A stretch of 64,000 nt of DNA from Hanleya hanleyi (Eukaryota; Mollusca; Polyplacophora; Lepidopleurida; Hanleyidae). Positions 11,170 to 22,662 of the stretch are shown piece after piece. The notes under the pieces are model-generated. The model made no database searches and had not been told where the DNA came from. It was given only the letters and a program-made list of their open reading frames with translations. The position numbers and the translations under genes are program-made. Each line of letters starts with the position of its first letter. The stretch's first letter is position 1. The stretch lies in contig JAVTVY010045423.1 in assembly GCA_036873755.1 (NCBI GenBank), positions 62,001 through 126,000 of the forward strand. Direction: 5' to 3'.

Positions 11170-11337
11170 GTCCACAGTAGGCTGGGTAACTGGATACAGA
11201 GTCACTATTATCCGTGAGGAAATTCAGGTCACGGCAATTCCGGGCAAATGCAATGTCGCACCTGGTAGTTTTGTGTAGACAGCGTCGACTATCATTACAT
11301 CGGAGATATTTCTCCTCGTCGAAGTTGCATGTTGCGT
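11170..11337 (-). CDS. Exon encoding an LDL-receptor class A-like domain
   Basis: A 168-nt exon bounded by a pyrimidine-rich acceptor (CTTTCATTTCAG at 11349-11338) and a consensus donor GTAAGTATCC (from 11169). Both borders are phase 1. The frame encodes 56 residues with six cysteines in C-x8-C-x5-C-x6-C-x7-C-x19-C spacing. The first four spacings fit LDLa modules, and a DNSDS stretch stands where the calcium-binding acidic motif lies. The last interval is longer than usual and the W/DG signature is missing, so it is a divergent module. A symmetric phase 1-1 exon is typical of shuffled extracellular modules. No first or last exon can be assigned with certainty. The phase fits the CUB-like exon upstream on the same strand. 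Confidence 0.7.
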
Positions 11338-11550
11338 CTGAAATGAAAGATTAGAAGCCGCATAGCAAAGAGGATGTGGGCGTATATGTATGAACAAATC
11401 AATAGTTCCTGGATACCACATCCAGTGAATGATTAGATAGTCTTGGTAACGTATGTTCGTCGTCGATTTTCGGTCTGAAATTCTCGAAAGTGGGCTGTAG
11501 ACTCCATACAAAATTTGAAAATAAATTTTCATATTTCTAATTAAAATTAC

Positions 11551-11655
11551 CTTCACAGACCTTTACTATCGTGCGACTACACGACATCCTTTGTAATATC
11601 TTAACACAAAATTTGCTGTGCACCCCAGTGCCCATGCGCATATACCCAGAATCAA
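11551..11655 (-). pseudogene. Exon-like segment homologous to 21677-21793 and 28096-28218
   Basis: In the matching frame it reads GCTANFVLRYYKGCRVVAR, then two adjacent stops, then RSVK and a GT at 11550-11549. The plus-strand copies read RCTGNSVLKYYNGCRVV with no stops. Several differences are synonymous (GTT/GTG, TAC/TAT, GTG/GTA), which suggests past coding. It lies 213 bases upstream of the LDLa-like exon on the same strand, but its phase-0 end does not fit that exon's phase-1 start. It is probably a decayed paralogous exon. Confidence 0.45.
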
Positions 11656-11659
11656 CTCC

Positions 11660-12220
11660 GTATGACCCTGTGACCTCCTCAATTCCATATTCTCATGCAG
11701 TGTGAATAGCCCAGATTTAGCGTGGATGTTGGCAGGGGCGGGTTATCACGGTCTGTAGAAGTAAGTTGAAGCTTGGAAATATGAACACTGATTTTTCAGG
11801 GGGGGGGGGGGTTTCTTCAAATTTATGAAACTGATAAAGTTACCGTCATGGACGTTTGTTAGAATATCATAGCAGGACGGCGGTTTGTCAGTGGTCAGAG
11901 AGAGACGAGTAATCTGGCATTGGCAGCGGAGAAAACAGGAGTCGGCAAGATGATCGATCACCATAAATACGTGGAAACCAGAGGACCAAGGGTCCTGAGG
12001 CAGTCGCTAAGGAAGTGGCTATATTAATGCTATATCTAAGTGATAGCAAGAAGTTCTTCCGTTTACTATTGTTGTAGGCTACTCTTGCATCTCGCTCCAA
12101 TTCTCCGAAAAGAGCCAAATTTCACATGTACTGTGATGGATTGTAAAACTTGGTATACATAATGTGCTTCAGCTGAAGATACCAGACGAAGAGGGTATAT
12201 AGATCTGTATTTATCGCTAA
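11660..12220. other. No gene recognised
   Basis: Short minus-strand frames (11746-11964, 11888-12118) have no family motif and overlap a G-run at 11801-11812. Nothing else stands out. Confidence 0.3.
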
Positions 12221-12682
12221 TTACACACAACGCATTCTTATGGTCTCCGTCATGACTGTGATGTACAATGCAGATATGGTAGAAAGGCTACAAAATAGCT
12301 GAACCTCGCCTTGATACAAAATTTTATGTAAATTTGTGCATTGTCTACGATTATACATCCGATTCAGTACATGCTTGCAAGCAGAAAAGTAAACAATTAC
12401 AGAGAACAGAGCACTTTCTTGGTGATAGTCCGCTAATATTACATAAGATGGTCGACCATGCAAATTATTGAAGAATGGACCAGGATTTTTCTCAATATCA
12501 GTCGCCACCATTGATAATCGCTGTTGGCCATATTGTTCGAAATCTGTGTATTTGGGAAATATATTGCTTGTGAATCTTGTTGGTGCATGGAAACGTAGAT
12601 TGAGTGGATTGTGAATATTTGCAGACTGCAACATAATGCAAAGGAATGACAAAAAGAAGGTGTAGTGCCTAACCTTTGTCAT
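12221..12682 (-). CDS. ORF with signal-peptide-like start and a 2A-like DIEKNPGP motif
   Basis: The frame of 153 codons from the ATG at 12682 starts with a hydrophobic stretch (YTFFLSFLCIML, residues 8-19) that could be a signal peptide. At residues 62-69 (bases 12476-12499) it has DIEKNPGP, a full match to the D-x-E-x-N-P-G-P core of 2A and 2A-like sequences. These cause ribosomes to skip a peptide bond before the last proline. Residues after it show no domain. A pyrimidine tract plus GCAG inside the frame (near 12635) could instead be a splice acceptor, so the true start may differ. In invertebrates such motifs occur in CR1-like LINEs and in N-termini of some NLR proteins. No LINE motif follows here. 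Confidence 0.4.
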   Translation of the reverse strand: MTKVRHYTFFLSFLCIMLQSANIHNPLNLRFHAPTRFTSNIFPKYTDFEQYGQQRLSMVATDIEKNPGPFFNNLHGRPSYVILADYHQESALFSVIVYFSACKHVLNRMYNRRQCTNLHKILYQGEVQLFCSLSTISALYITVMTETIRMRCV

Positions 12683-13079
12683 TTTGGGTCTCCTGATGAA
12701 TGAATTTCTAAAGTGAACTCCCTTTTTTACAGCATGAAGATAAAGATTGGGGTAAAAATGTCCACAGAAATTCTACGTTGCATACAGTCGATACCCATCA
12801 TTCACGATATTGTATCAAATTACAAAATGTTAGCTCGAGAACAATTGAATTGTCACCTAAGCTATGATTTCCACCTTCACAAAAAGATCGATCTCCAAGA
12901 TATCAAATATCAACATGTTAATGTTCCAAGATATCAAATGCTAACGGCTTAAGATACCAGATGCCAAGAGTCTGAATTTAAAAACTAGCAGCACCATAAC
13001 TGGCGCTGCTGCTGCGGGGTCCATGGACCTCTATGGTCTATTTTTTTTGGCCGATGATATCTCATATCATTCATGAATA
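12683..13079. other. No gene recognised
   Basis: The 79-codon plus frame at 12713-12952 has no known motif. GATATCAAATATC-like short repeats occur at 12898-12965. Confidence 0.3.
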
Positions 13080-14590
13080 GTATGATTTGAAAATGGAGAT
13101 ATCGCTGCTGAGCTTAACATAATCTAATACAGCGGATGGCACCCATATTGGATTATGCACATCCATAAAACATAATACCAACTGTCCTCTCACCAATGTC
13201 CATGCACTCCCCAAGTTTGAAGTAGATTGGTTGAATCGTTCTAGAGTTATTGTCCAGACAAGATCTGAATGCTGAAAATCTAAGATGACTGATGGTGGCC
13301 ATCTTGGATTACACAGGTAACTGAAAAGCAATGACAACTGTCCTCTCACCGATGTCAAGCCAAACTGCAAGTTTGAAGTCGATCAGTTGAATTATTCTAG
13401 AGTTGTTGTCCAGACAAGATGCAACTGCTTAAAATGCAACATAATCCAATATCGCTGGTAGATGGCAGCCAAATTGGATTATGCTCGTTCATGAAACGCA
13501 ATCCTAACCGGGATCTCACCAAGGTCGAGGGACTCCAGAAGTTTGAAGTAGATCAGTTGAATCGTACTCCAGCTATTGTCTGGAGAAGATCAAACTGCTT
13601 AAAATTCAATGAAATTCAGTATGGTTGGTGGTGGCCATATTGGATTAAACACGTCCTTGAAAAACAATCCTAATCCTCCTCTCATCAATGTCAAGGCACT
13701 CCCCAGGTATGCAGTAGATCGGATGAATCGTTCTCGAGTTATTGTCCGGACAAGATCCAACTGCTTATAATCCAACATGGCTGACGGCGACCATATTAGA
13801 TTACGCACATTGCTGAAAAACAATCCCAACCGTCCTCTCACCAATGTCAAGGCACACCCCAGGTTTGAAGTTGATCGGTTAAATTGTTCACGGGCTACTG
13901 TCCGGACAATAAAATCTAAGATGCAACTGCTTAAAATGCAACATAATCCAATATCGCTGGTAGATGGCAGCCAAATTGGATTATGCTCGTTCATGAAACG
14001 CAATCCTAACCGGGATCTCACCAAGGTCGAGGGACTCCAGAAGTTTGAAGTAGATCAGTTGAATCGCACTCAAGTTATTGTCCGGACAAGATCAAACTGC
14101 TTAAAATCAAATGAAATCCAGTATGGCTGATGGTGGCCATATTGGATTAAGCACGTCCTTGAAAAACAATCCTAATCCTCCTTCCAACAATGTCAAGACA
14201 CTCCCCACATATGAAGTAGATTCTCGAGTTATTGTCCGGACAAGAAAATCTAAGATCCAACTGCTTATAATCCAATATGGCTGACGGCGGCCATATTAGA
14301 TTACGCACATTGCTGAAAAACAATCCCAACCGTCCTCTCACCAATGTCAAGGCACACCCCAAGTTTGAAGTTGATCGGTTAAATCGGTCACGAGTTATTG
14401 TTCGGACAAGAAAATCTAAGATCCAACTGCTTATAATCCCAAATGGCTGACGGCGGCCATATTGGAATATGCAAATTGCTGAAAAACAATCCCAACGGTC
14501 CTCTCGCCAATGTCAAAGCACACCCCAAGTTTGAAGTTGATTGGTTAAATCGTTCACGATTTATTGTCCGGACAAGAAAATCTTACGGAA
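13080..14590. repeat. Satellite array, ~165-bp unit, about nine copies
   Basis: Each unit contains CCAATATGGCTGACGGCGGCCATATTGGAT, CTCACCAATGTCAAGGCAC, AAGTTTGAAGTTGATCGGTT and GTTATTGTCCGGACAAGA at constant order. Units 13421-13563 and 13923-14066 are practically identical at a distance of 502 bases, showing a three-unit higher-order copy. Open frames on both strands here (for example 13599-14024 minus) are repeat products. Confidence 0.9.
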
Positions 14591-15389
14591 TTACGGAACT
14601 ACGGAATTACGGACACCGGTGTTTTTAAGTTCTCCCCCCTCTATCAAGTAGCGGGGGACAACAATGAAGGAGATATAAACATGTGTCAAGAGTTTAAATC
14701 TCCATGATAGTCAGCTCCAACACGATTGTTCCAGCACTGCTAGTGGCTTTGCAATAAGATATCTAATCTCCAAAGTTCTGTCTCCAATGTTCAATCTCCA
14801 GGGACAAGATTCAAAATATTCAACTCCCAAGTCTCAATCTTCGCCATGATATAAAAATAGGTCAAGCTCCACGATATCAAAATAGGTCAATCTCCAAGTT
14901 TTCAGGATAGCTGATCCCCGAGTAGCTACATGAATATATAGCCTTCCAAGATATCATAAATTGTGTTTCCCATCGTCTAGCAGAAAAATATTATTTTTTC
15001 CCTTGTTTTAGCCCTGGAACAGGCCACTGGGCATTTATTTACAATGACCACGATTTTACATACATGTATCCTTACACGCCACGTGGTCGAGGGTTTAGGA
15101 TTTCGCAATACACATCTATGTACTGGTTCTCTGTTCCAGAGCCAGACAGACAAATATATATTACATAGGCAAGTTTAACTAGAACATTTTTCATGCCGAC
15201 ACGAACAGGCCAACACACACACACACACGCGCACCAACCCACACACGTGCCGCTGCATCCAAAATCACAAATAAACTAATTTTGGGAGAAACAACTTTTT
15301 TCCGTACGCTATCTCCACCGAAGTGATAAAAATAAAAGAAAAAGATTTATTAAGTCTATTATTCATAAGATACAAACAGGTTAACTACT
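14591..15389. other. No gene recognised; short repeats and a CA microsatellite
   Basis: 14590-14620 has a short ACGGAATTACGGAACT repeat. 14840-14900 has AAATAGGTCAA/CTCCA repeats. 15210-15246 is a (CA)n-type tract. No protein signal found. Confidence 0.5.
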
Positions 15390-16015
15390 GCTTAGTGGTT
15401 ACTTCTGAGCGAAGATAGAGAGATTCTTATTTTTGTATAGAAACACCTCTCAATATCTCTGTTTCTGATCACAGTGTCCCTTAAACCATCAAAAGCTGGC
15501 TTCAGATTGTAGTATCTACATCTGTATATATATTGTTTACCGAGTAACAGCAGGTGATCGTTAAGAACAGAACCTGTATTACGCAGGATTACTTGGGATC
15601 CGGACGGCTACTCCATTTGAATTTCTACTTTATTTGACCATGTATGAAGATTGCTCCAAATTGCTTTCAAATAAATACATTCATAAAACAAATGCAAGAT
15701 ACTTTCTTTCTCTTGGTTACAGAAGGTACACATATCGGTACCGGTTTTACCCCATAATTTTAAAAGAGGATTGGTTACAAGTACTCTGTGAGTGTTTTAG
15801 TATTGAAAATATTGGTGGGTGGTATCCATTGAGGTGCTATAAATACAGCTGTATATTGAAGTCCAAGGTAGTTCTTTTGAATTTAGTTAATCTTCTCATT
15901 TCTCCTGATTTCGTTGCGGTTTGATTTCAATCTTTTTAATAAGTATACTGTAAATAAATTTTAAGCACGTTTGATTCATTAATCGTCTGTATACTTCTAG
16001 TTGATTCGTAATGTT

Positions 16016-16507
16016 TTAAATAAAAGTACCGTTTTTTATATTTGCACGTTTTTCATTCGATATATTATTAATTATAGCACAATGTAGGATGAAACAGATA
16101 GGTTTGATTCCAAATTTAGTCTGAATTTCATTGAATTTTAAAAAACGTGTACCATCCTCATTTAGAAGATCAGTGATGTAGGATGCACTCACATCCACCC
16201 AGCGGCGTATATTACTCCACTCTGATAAAGGAACAAGGTTAAATAGAAGATTGTTGTAGTTTTTGTCTGTTGCTTCACAATATTCCACACATTCTGCCCA
16301 TGATCTGAGTGTGTCACACCAGAACGGGTTTTTTATTTCTTTTTGTACTGCATATATGCTTGCAGAATCTAGACACCAAACATCATGACCAGCAGGCTGC
16401 AATATATTTTTTACCAATACCCCAAAAATACCGTCGTCCTCCACTACTCTCTTTACCCACTTCACCTTCAGATATGATGCAAAGGCTTGAAAACTTATCA
16501 TAGCCAA
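16016..16507 (-). pseudogene. Tx1/L1-like LINE C-terminal domain
   Basis: A frame of 163 codons with MISFQAFASYLKVKWVKRV and NPFWCDTLRSWAECVE, the kind of sequence that follows the RT thumb in Tx1-type L1 elements. The reading continues in other frames toward 15400 with C-x2-C ... H-x4-C spacing near 15690-15745 (CTFCNQEKE). Confidence 0.75.
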
Positions 16508-16545
16508 TCCACCTTCTGTTTAGGACATAATGGCTGTTTTTCGTT

Positions 16546-16935
16546 TTATTTTGTCTTTGGTAGGACTGAAAATAGGTGTACTAAAAGCGGAAGAACATGT
16601 GTTTTAATAACTGTAATTTTGCCTATAGGGGTCAGATTTCTTCTGAACCAGTTTCCTAAAAAAAATTTGATAGAGGTCATTTTATCGTTATAATTTCTTT
16701 CAACAGTATCATTCATGTTGGGGTAAAACCAGATACCAAGTAGCTTAAATCCTCCTGGATCCCAGTTTATCTTGTGATGAGGACATACATGTAGTTTGAC
16801 AGTACTACCTTTTTTCTGGCCTATCCACACTGCCATTGACTTATCTACGTTGAAATATAATCCAAATGAAGAAGAGAACTTATTCAAGAGATCCATGGTT
16901 GCTTCAAGAGATTCCCTCGAGCCGTCGAGAATCAT
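16546..16935 (-). pseudogene. LINE reverse transcriptase, motif C to thumb
   Basis: Just upstream of the frame, bases near 16945-16955 read YADDTTM (motif C), preceded directly by an in-frame TAA. The frame itself has FNVDKSMAVWIG and GFKLLGIWFYP (motifs D/E), then the thumb-like NWFRRNLTPIGKITVIKTHV. These features fit the L1 clade. Confidence 0.8.
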
Positions 16936-16985
16936 AGTAGTATCATCAGCATATTACTGAATTTTTATTTCTGTGTTTTCTATTG

Positions 16986-17333
16986 TTATTCCTTTGATAC
17001 TTTTGTCCTTTTTTTAACGGCGATAGCAAGTGTCTCCACAACAAGAACAAAAATATCTGGAGATATCGGGTCCCCCTGTCGACAACCCCTTCGTAAAATG
17101 AAAAATTCAGAGATATACCCATTATTTACAACACAGCTTTTGCTACCATTTTGGAATGTCTTCATCCACCGTATTATATTATTCCCGAAATTAACAGATA
17201 AAAGGCATCTTTCTATATAGTTCCAAGACACAGAGTCAAAGGCCTTTTCAAGGCCTGGAATACTGTTTTCCTCAGTATGATTTATAAGATCAAATAAAAG
17301 TCTAGTTATTTCTCCGATGTACCTTCCCTTCAT
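16986..17333 (-). pseudogene. LINE reverse transcriptase, motifs A and B
   Basis: Contains LEKAFDSVSWNYIERCL (motif A region, with the catalytic Asp in FDS) and RRGCRQGDPISPDIFVLVVE (motif B). It is flanked by frame breaks on both sides. Confidence 0.85.
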
Positions 17334-17422
17334 GAACCCCGTTTATGTTTCGCCAATTATTGATCGTAAAACTTCCCGTATTCTTTTAGCTATACAAGTT
17401 GATATAATTTTGTAATCTATAT

Positions 17423-17641
17423 TTAATAGTGATATTGAGCGCCAGTTGTTCTTATAAATTTTCTATTTTTACCTTCCTTTGGTAAGCATGATATGTAGCT
17501 CTGCTGCTGAAACGACGATACTATTCCCGTTTCAAATGATTGATTTGCTGAGCGTAAAAGAAATACCCCGAGTTCGTCCCAAAAACATCTATAAAATTCT
17601 ATCGGGAAGCCATCTGATCCAGGAGATTTTCCAATTTTCAT
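17423..17641 (-). pseudogene. LINE reverse transcriptase, fingers
   Basis: Contains KSPGSDGFPIEFYRCFWDEL and ISCLPKEGKN, the L1-type fingers region. The frame breaks before motif A. Confidence 0.8.
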
Positions 17642-18010
17642 GTTTTTTGTTGCGTTAGTTAGTTCCTTTAGTTCCAGGAATGTTGCTATTCGTCTGATAG
17701 TTTGACAGAGTGATTCAGAAAGAGATCATCATCAGTATTATTTGAATCATCTCGTGCGGAGTACAGTTCATTATAAAAAGATTTGAGTTCTCTTAAAATA
17801 TCTTCTGAAGTATCAACAGTTCCCGTCTCTGTTTCTAATTCTGATATTGTTTTCACGATGTAGTTTTTTCTTTTTTTCTTTTTTCTCGCTATATTCGATA
17901 ATATTTGCTTTGAACCGGATTATCGTCCCTTCCACCTCCCAGGACCTGGTGTCTTCTAAGTCCCTTTTTAACTTGTCCAACTTTTCCTTTATTTCATATA
18001 TAGAGTCATT

Positions 18011-18244
18011 CTACGCGAGATATATTTCTTTTCCTTTTTCAACAATTTCCTTTTCAATTTCCTTTTCTTTTCTGATATTTTCTTTCTTTTTGGCAACTGA
18101 GAACGGGATGGTTACGCTTCTGATTTGCGTTTTTAGAAATTCGAAAAAGCTTTGGTCATCAATATTAAGATGGACATTTTCCAAATCGTTTATGTAACCA
18201 GACTTATAACACTGTGCTAGTGAGCCTTCGATGGTGTTCTTCAC
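18011..18244 (-). pseudogene. LINE RT N-terminal linker
   Basis: A 77-codon frame with FFEFLKTQIRSVTIPFSVAK and a Lys/Glu-rich helix, as found between endonuclease and RT in L1-type elements. An upstream in-frame stretch to about 18290 (KFNTTLLGDPSYIK) extends the match; beyond it similarity ends. Confidence 0.65.
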
Positions 18245-18300
18245 TAATTTTATATAACTTGGATCACCGAGTAGGGTGGTATTAAATTTTTTTAATAAAC

Positions 18301-20801
18301 AAAAATAAAAATCATGTCAGGTTCTGGCAAATTATCCAGATTCTGAAATATGATAATCAAAATTTGGCAAAGTTATCGTTATGAATTACTCAATATTCTG
18401 ATTTATAAGAGAAACAATTGTGTTAAAATATATACGAACAGAAATCATTGATGTAGCATGAGCAGCAAACGCAGATAAGGCTACGCCAATATACGGCCCG
18501 TACGGCGTATTCGTCATGTAAGGAAAACACAATTGGGGACTACATGTAGGGAACCATGTTAAACCTGGAAAGGCTAAATGACAAGCTGTATTGCACACGG
18601 TTTTCCAGATATGAAGATCCTTACATGACGAACTGTGGGGTGTGTGTGTGTGTTGTGTGTGTTGTTGTCACCAGCTGTTCAGCTGTTGTTGTTGTCACAG
18701 AATTGTAAAAGAATCATTAATGACAGCACGCCCTCTTATCGTTTCACCAGAATAGTCAACCCTCTGGAGAACACGGAAGATGATACTTTCAGCGATATCC
18801 CTCAGTGATTTACTCTTTTGTCCGTCTTTTTGTCGGAATCCCTTGATCATATGTGCTGGTGGTTATGCCCTCGGATGCCCACATCCAAGAGATTTCCAAA
18901 AGTCCGCTCTAGGAAAGTAGTACCTTATACCGCTTCTTATTAGATACATTGTATCTACATTATTTCGTTGCCTTTCGTTTTACTATGTATAGCCCTGTAT
19001 GGAACACGAACCAGATAATAATCGACCTCTGACTATAGTCAGAATACACTAGGATATGGAATGTTAGTTTTTGGATCAATATTTATGTTCGGAATGTGGA
19101 ACTCTTTTTTCTGTTGACTCGTATAGTAGTTAGAGGGTTCCTCGTCAATCTAGGCCATTTGATTGGTTGAAAAGCGGTCACATGACCAAAATGCCAGTTC
19201 GATAGCAATGGCTAGTCGCAAGCGACTGCCAAAAATAAGATATGGTACACGGAAGTACCACCTGACCTGCATAACTGAGTCGGGTGAGCAAGCTGAAAGA
19301 TGCACTAGATCAACAACCTTTATTTTAAATTGGGGAGGGAGGAATGTATGTAACATTTAAAAACTGCTAAACGCTAAGTGGTCTAGTGCGTGATCGGACG
19401 GATCGGCGACAGCCTGAGTGGCCACCAGAGGCCCCAGCGTGTAAAGATCATGTCTCTTCAACGTCATATTCTGGAGGTAATGGCTGACAAATTGTTACTC
19501 CTCCAAGCTCACTCACAGAGTGATGTGATGTCACTCACAGAGTGATGTGATGTCACTCACGGATTAACTGGACCACATTGACCAGGACGACGCCAGCGCC
19601 CTTACCACGTGAGTCGATAACTTGGAAAGCTTTACTGCGTCCAACAGTATATACGTGTACGTCAAGCATATAGTTTTAGACATCCAGCAATGATCGTATG
19701 TTTTATACTTCCTGATTCGATGAAAGGCCGAAATGATAAATAGACGCGCCGTTCTTCACTCATCGACACGTGCTAGATGGCATAAAAGAACTCTTAATGG
19801 GTAAATAAATCTGTCGTTGTTCAAATCCTCTGACAGGATGTCAGACAACGTCTGAGATTGGAAACTTCCGACGTAGCCATTAATACAGCGACTGATTATT
19901 GGCGACAAACCCCTGGAGTGTGGAAAATCCACTGCGGGTTATACCCCAAAGACCTGAAATCCAACGAATTGATTTCTGATACACGAGCCACCGATGCGAA
20001 TGTGATCAGAAAACACGGTCTTGTAGAAGAGATCATCTTCACATTTCAAGTTAAATGCTACACTGACGTTCGGTCATTTACCTTGACTTACTGAATAGGG
20101 TAAGTTGTTCAAACCGGGAAACGCAGGTGATGTCATACAGCAAATCAAGATAGGAGCTTGCCAACACCGAGCGGCGAGAATGTTCTTTGATGTCTGCCAA
20201 TGTGATTTCCAAATATGGCAAGCGTTATTCGTATTGATGTTAATTTCTTTCGAATAGCCAATCAAATTTGAATTTTAAAGAGGTCATACACTGCACTCCT
20301 CCTGACAAGGAACACGGAATATTTATAGAGCTATGACATCACCAAACCCGTATTCTGATAATGTGTTATGTTCAGCCAAGGCAACACGTGTAGTGTTCGA
20401 CTTGGATATGCGAAGATGAGAAGAGATATCTGATGTCACAATTGTTAGTGGGATCAAAGGGATGCGCACACAACCTCCTAAGAATCTGTAGCAATTGGGA
20501 CCGAAAGCATTGGCGACGTAGAGTGCGCTCCCATCGAAGAGAAAGCCAAATGCCTATTATTCCGCGGTGACATACATAGGGAACGGACGTAGAGCCAACC
20601 GGGTATATGCTAATCTGAAAAAAGAGACCTGACGTCGGCAGTGACGAAGGGCGTCTGGGGTCAATGTTAGCGGTCACAGTCTAGGTCGTGGAATGCACGA
20701 GATCTTCAGCCGACCGGTCACCATCTTGAAACCCCGAACAACATTCGTATTTTCACAGATAATGGAACTGGCGAGGCATTTTCTACTTTGGAAAAAGAGC
20801 G
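18301..20801. other. No gene recognised; microsatellites and a short tandem repeat
   Basis: 18632-18700 holds TG/TTG microsatellites. 19495-19556 holds a 26-base repeat (TCACTCACAGAGTGATGTGATG). Minus-strand frames at 20372-20677 and nearby have acceptor-like pyrimidine tracts, but no family is recognised. I see no convincing exon. Confidence 0.4.
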
Positions 20802-21612
20802 AATTGAAATAGTAATGGCTTCAATTTTATCGCGCCGCACAGGTATATCGATAAAGGCAGTATTGCCTCCTTCTCCGCAGAACGAGACGGAGTAGGGTCC
20901 AAAGTCTTATCCCCGCTAAGGTCACGGGGAGACAAAATTTCACCTGCATATGACTCGACAAGATATTCCTGGAAAAGATTCGTTGTGCCACTGCTCGCAC
21001 TCAGAAGAATTGGCGTACTGATCGCACAAAAACATCCAGACACGTCGGACAAGTAGAATATACGGGCCATTATCGGATTCGATTGCCCACAAATTATGCA
21101 GAAATACGAGGTCATTCCACATTCTCAAAGATAATTATACTTTCAAACGGGTTGATAATCCGTATGGTGAATCCAAGAACCACAGACGTCAAGGTAAATA
21201 TCCAAGGTATATATCCTTCGTAAATATCCAAGGTATATATCCTTCGTAAATATCCAAGGTATATCCTTCGTAAATATCCAAGGTATATATCCTTCGTAAA
21301 TATCCATGGTATATATCCTTCGTAAATATCCAAGGTATATATACTTAAAAATATCCGAGGTATATATCCTTTGTAAATATTCAAGGTATATATCCTTCGT
21401 AAATACCCAAGGTATATTTCATTTGTAAATATCCAAGGTAGTCCAATAATAAATCCCAAATTAAATTTTGCCTCACCATAGCCTTACCCGGGCAGATATT
21501 TTGGACCCTCTCCCGTCTCGTTTTGCGGAAATACGAGGCAACGAAGACTGCCTTTATCGATATATCTGTGAAGCGCGATAAACTTTAAGCTTTACTTTAC
21601 TTTACTATTTCA
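20802..21612. mobile_element. Foldback/MITE-like element with ~115-bp inverted repeats
   Basis: 20826-20943 and 21463-21583 are inverted repeats sharing TTTATCGCGC, TATATCGATAAAGGCAGT and GAGACGG.GTAGGGTCCAAA. Outer bases TTGAAATAGTAA also pair (20802 and 21612). It encodes no transposase. The loop contains a 26-bp tandem array. Confidence 0.7.
21190..21445. repeat. Tandem array, 26-bp unit (GTAAATATCCAAGGTATATATCCTTC)
   Basis: About ten copies, some shortened to 22 bases by loss of a TATA. It lies in the loop of the foldback element. The 115-codon minus frame across it is a repeat product. Confidence 0.9.
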
Positions 21613-21676
21613 ACCGGGATCGAACGGAGAAACACAACCTGCATGCAACGACAGGAAGGAAGTGACCGGTCCAGAC

Positions 21677-21793
21677 GAGAGATGATGTTGGGGATATGAG
21701 CATGAGGTGCACAGGAAATTCTGTTTTAAAGTACTACAATGGATGTCGTGTGGTCACACTACAGCAAAGGTCTGTAAAGTTCAACAATGTAAT
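21677..21793 (+). other. Exon-like segment, left copy (part of ~117-bp target duplication)
   Basis: The frame reads TRDDVGDM, then RCTGNSVLKYYNGCRVV and QQRSVKFNN, ending at a GTAA that is weak here (GTAATATAG) because the inserted element begins there. A TGA lies just upstream in frame, so an exon would start after it, at CCAG|ACG (21675). It is duplicated at 28096-28218 and has a decayed minus-strand relative at 11551-11655. Domain unknown; two cysteines. Confidence 0.5.
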
Positions 21794-22660
21794 ATAGTAT
21801 AATAAATACTGGTCCGAGGGGGCCACACTTGCAATAACACTAGTGAAAACCCAGACTCCTACTTGCCCGTTTTGTTTTCTAGGTTATACCTAGTATTTAT
21901 TGTTTAGTATCTGCGGGTGCAAGTTTCGGGTTATTTTAGGTCGAAAATTCTTATTTCTGACCAGCGAAACCCTCATCAGGGAGCCTATACGCATTGACCG
22001 TTATGGTCAGATTTTTATTTTTTTCAGTATTTCACTGATGCTTTTACCCCGCCTATAGCATAATTGTGGCTGGCTGGTAAAGTTTTCGGCATATTTGTTT
22101 GTGATCCAGTATTTCTTTAAGATCCCTTTCAGCCATTTCGTGTATGGATTGAAAGTCGTTATGACGCATACGTCGTTTCAGTACAGACTTATTCTGTATG
22201 CCCTCGTTCCTCTTGAGGTATTTGTTTCTGTCGGTAATTTCCGAGGTAGAGTATCCTCTCTTTTTAAGCTTTTGCTTGAGGTATTCTGACTAGTCGATGT
22301 AGTCTGCAGTATTATTGCAGTTTCGTATACCTATCTTTCAGTTCTCCCGTAATGTGCTGATTTGCTGTATAGGTATTTGTAGGTTTCAGTTGGCTTTGTT
22401 TAGCATTTCACATCAAGTATTGAGTCAGTCGAACATCTTTTCCCCTTGAAAACGGCAACGTCTAGATAATTGACCTCGTTTTCAGATATTTCATACGTGA
22501 ATTTCAATGGAGTATGTGCGTTATTAGCCATCTCAAAGAAACTCTCAGCTACGGCTTTTTTTGCCTGTAGTAGTATGAAGCCATCATCCCGAAAAGTTTG
22601 TGTAATATAACCATTTCTTTGTGTGGGAATGTGGCAATTAGCTGATTGATATGCTTACAT
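21794..22660 (-). repeat. Left inverted arm of the Penelope-like composite
   Basis: The reverse complement of 27233-28096. It carries a decayed RT C-terminus and 3' region. The plus-strand 64-codon frame at 22095-22289 is the antisense of coding sequence and is shared with the other arm. 22661-22662 marks the junction to the direct-repeat block. Confidence 0.85.
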
Positions 22661-22662
22661 GA

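Larger units (their letters stand above)
15390..18300 (-). mobile_element. Tx1/L1-like LINE, 5'-truncated
   Basis: About 2.9 kb in minus orientation, starting near 18300 just ahead of the reverse transcriptase and ending near 15390. The endonuclease and ORF1 are missing, as in a 5'-truncated insertion. Segments in order: RT N-terminal linker (18011-18290), RT fingers and palm (16546-17641), then a long C-terminal domain (16016-16507 and onward in broken frames to 15400) with a CTFCNQEKE...HLFYEC zinc-knuckle pattern. Multiple stops and frameshifts show it is dead. Confidence 0.88.

Noticed and set aside
20280..20640. Minus-strand exon preceded by CTCTTTTTTCAG
   Set aside because: The acceptor looks good, but the frames give no known domain and no matching donor; too weak to call.
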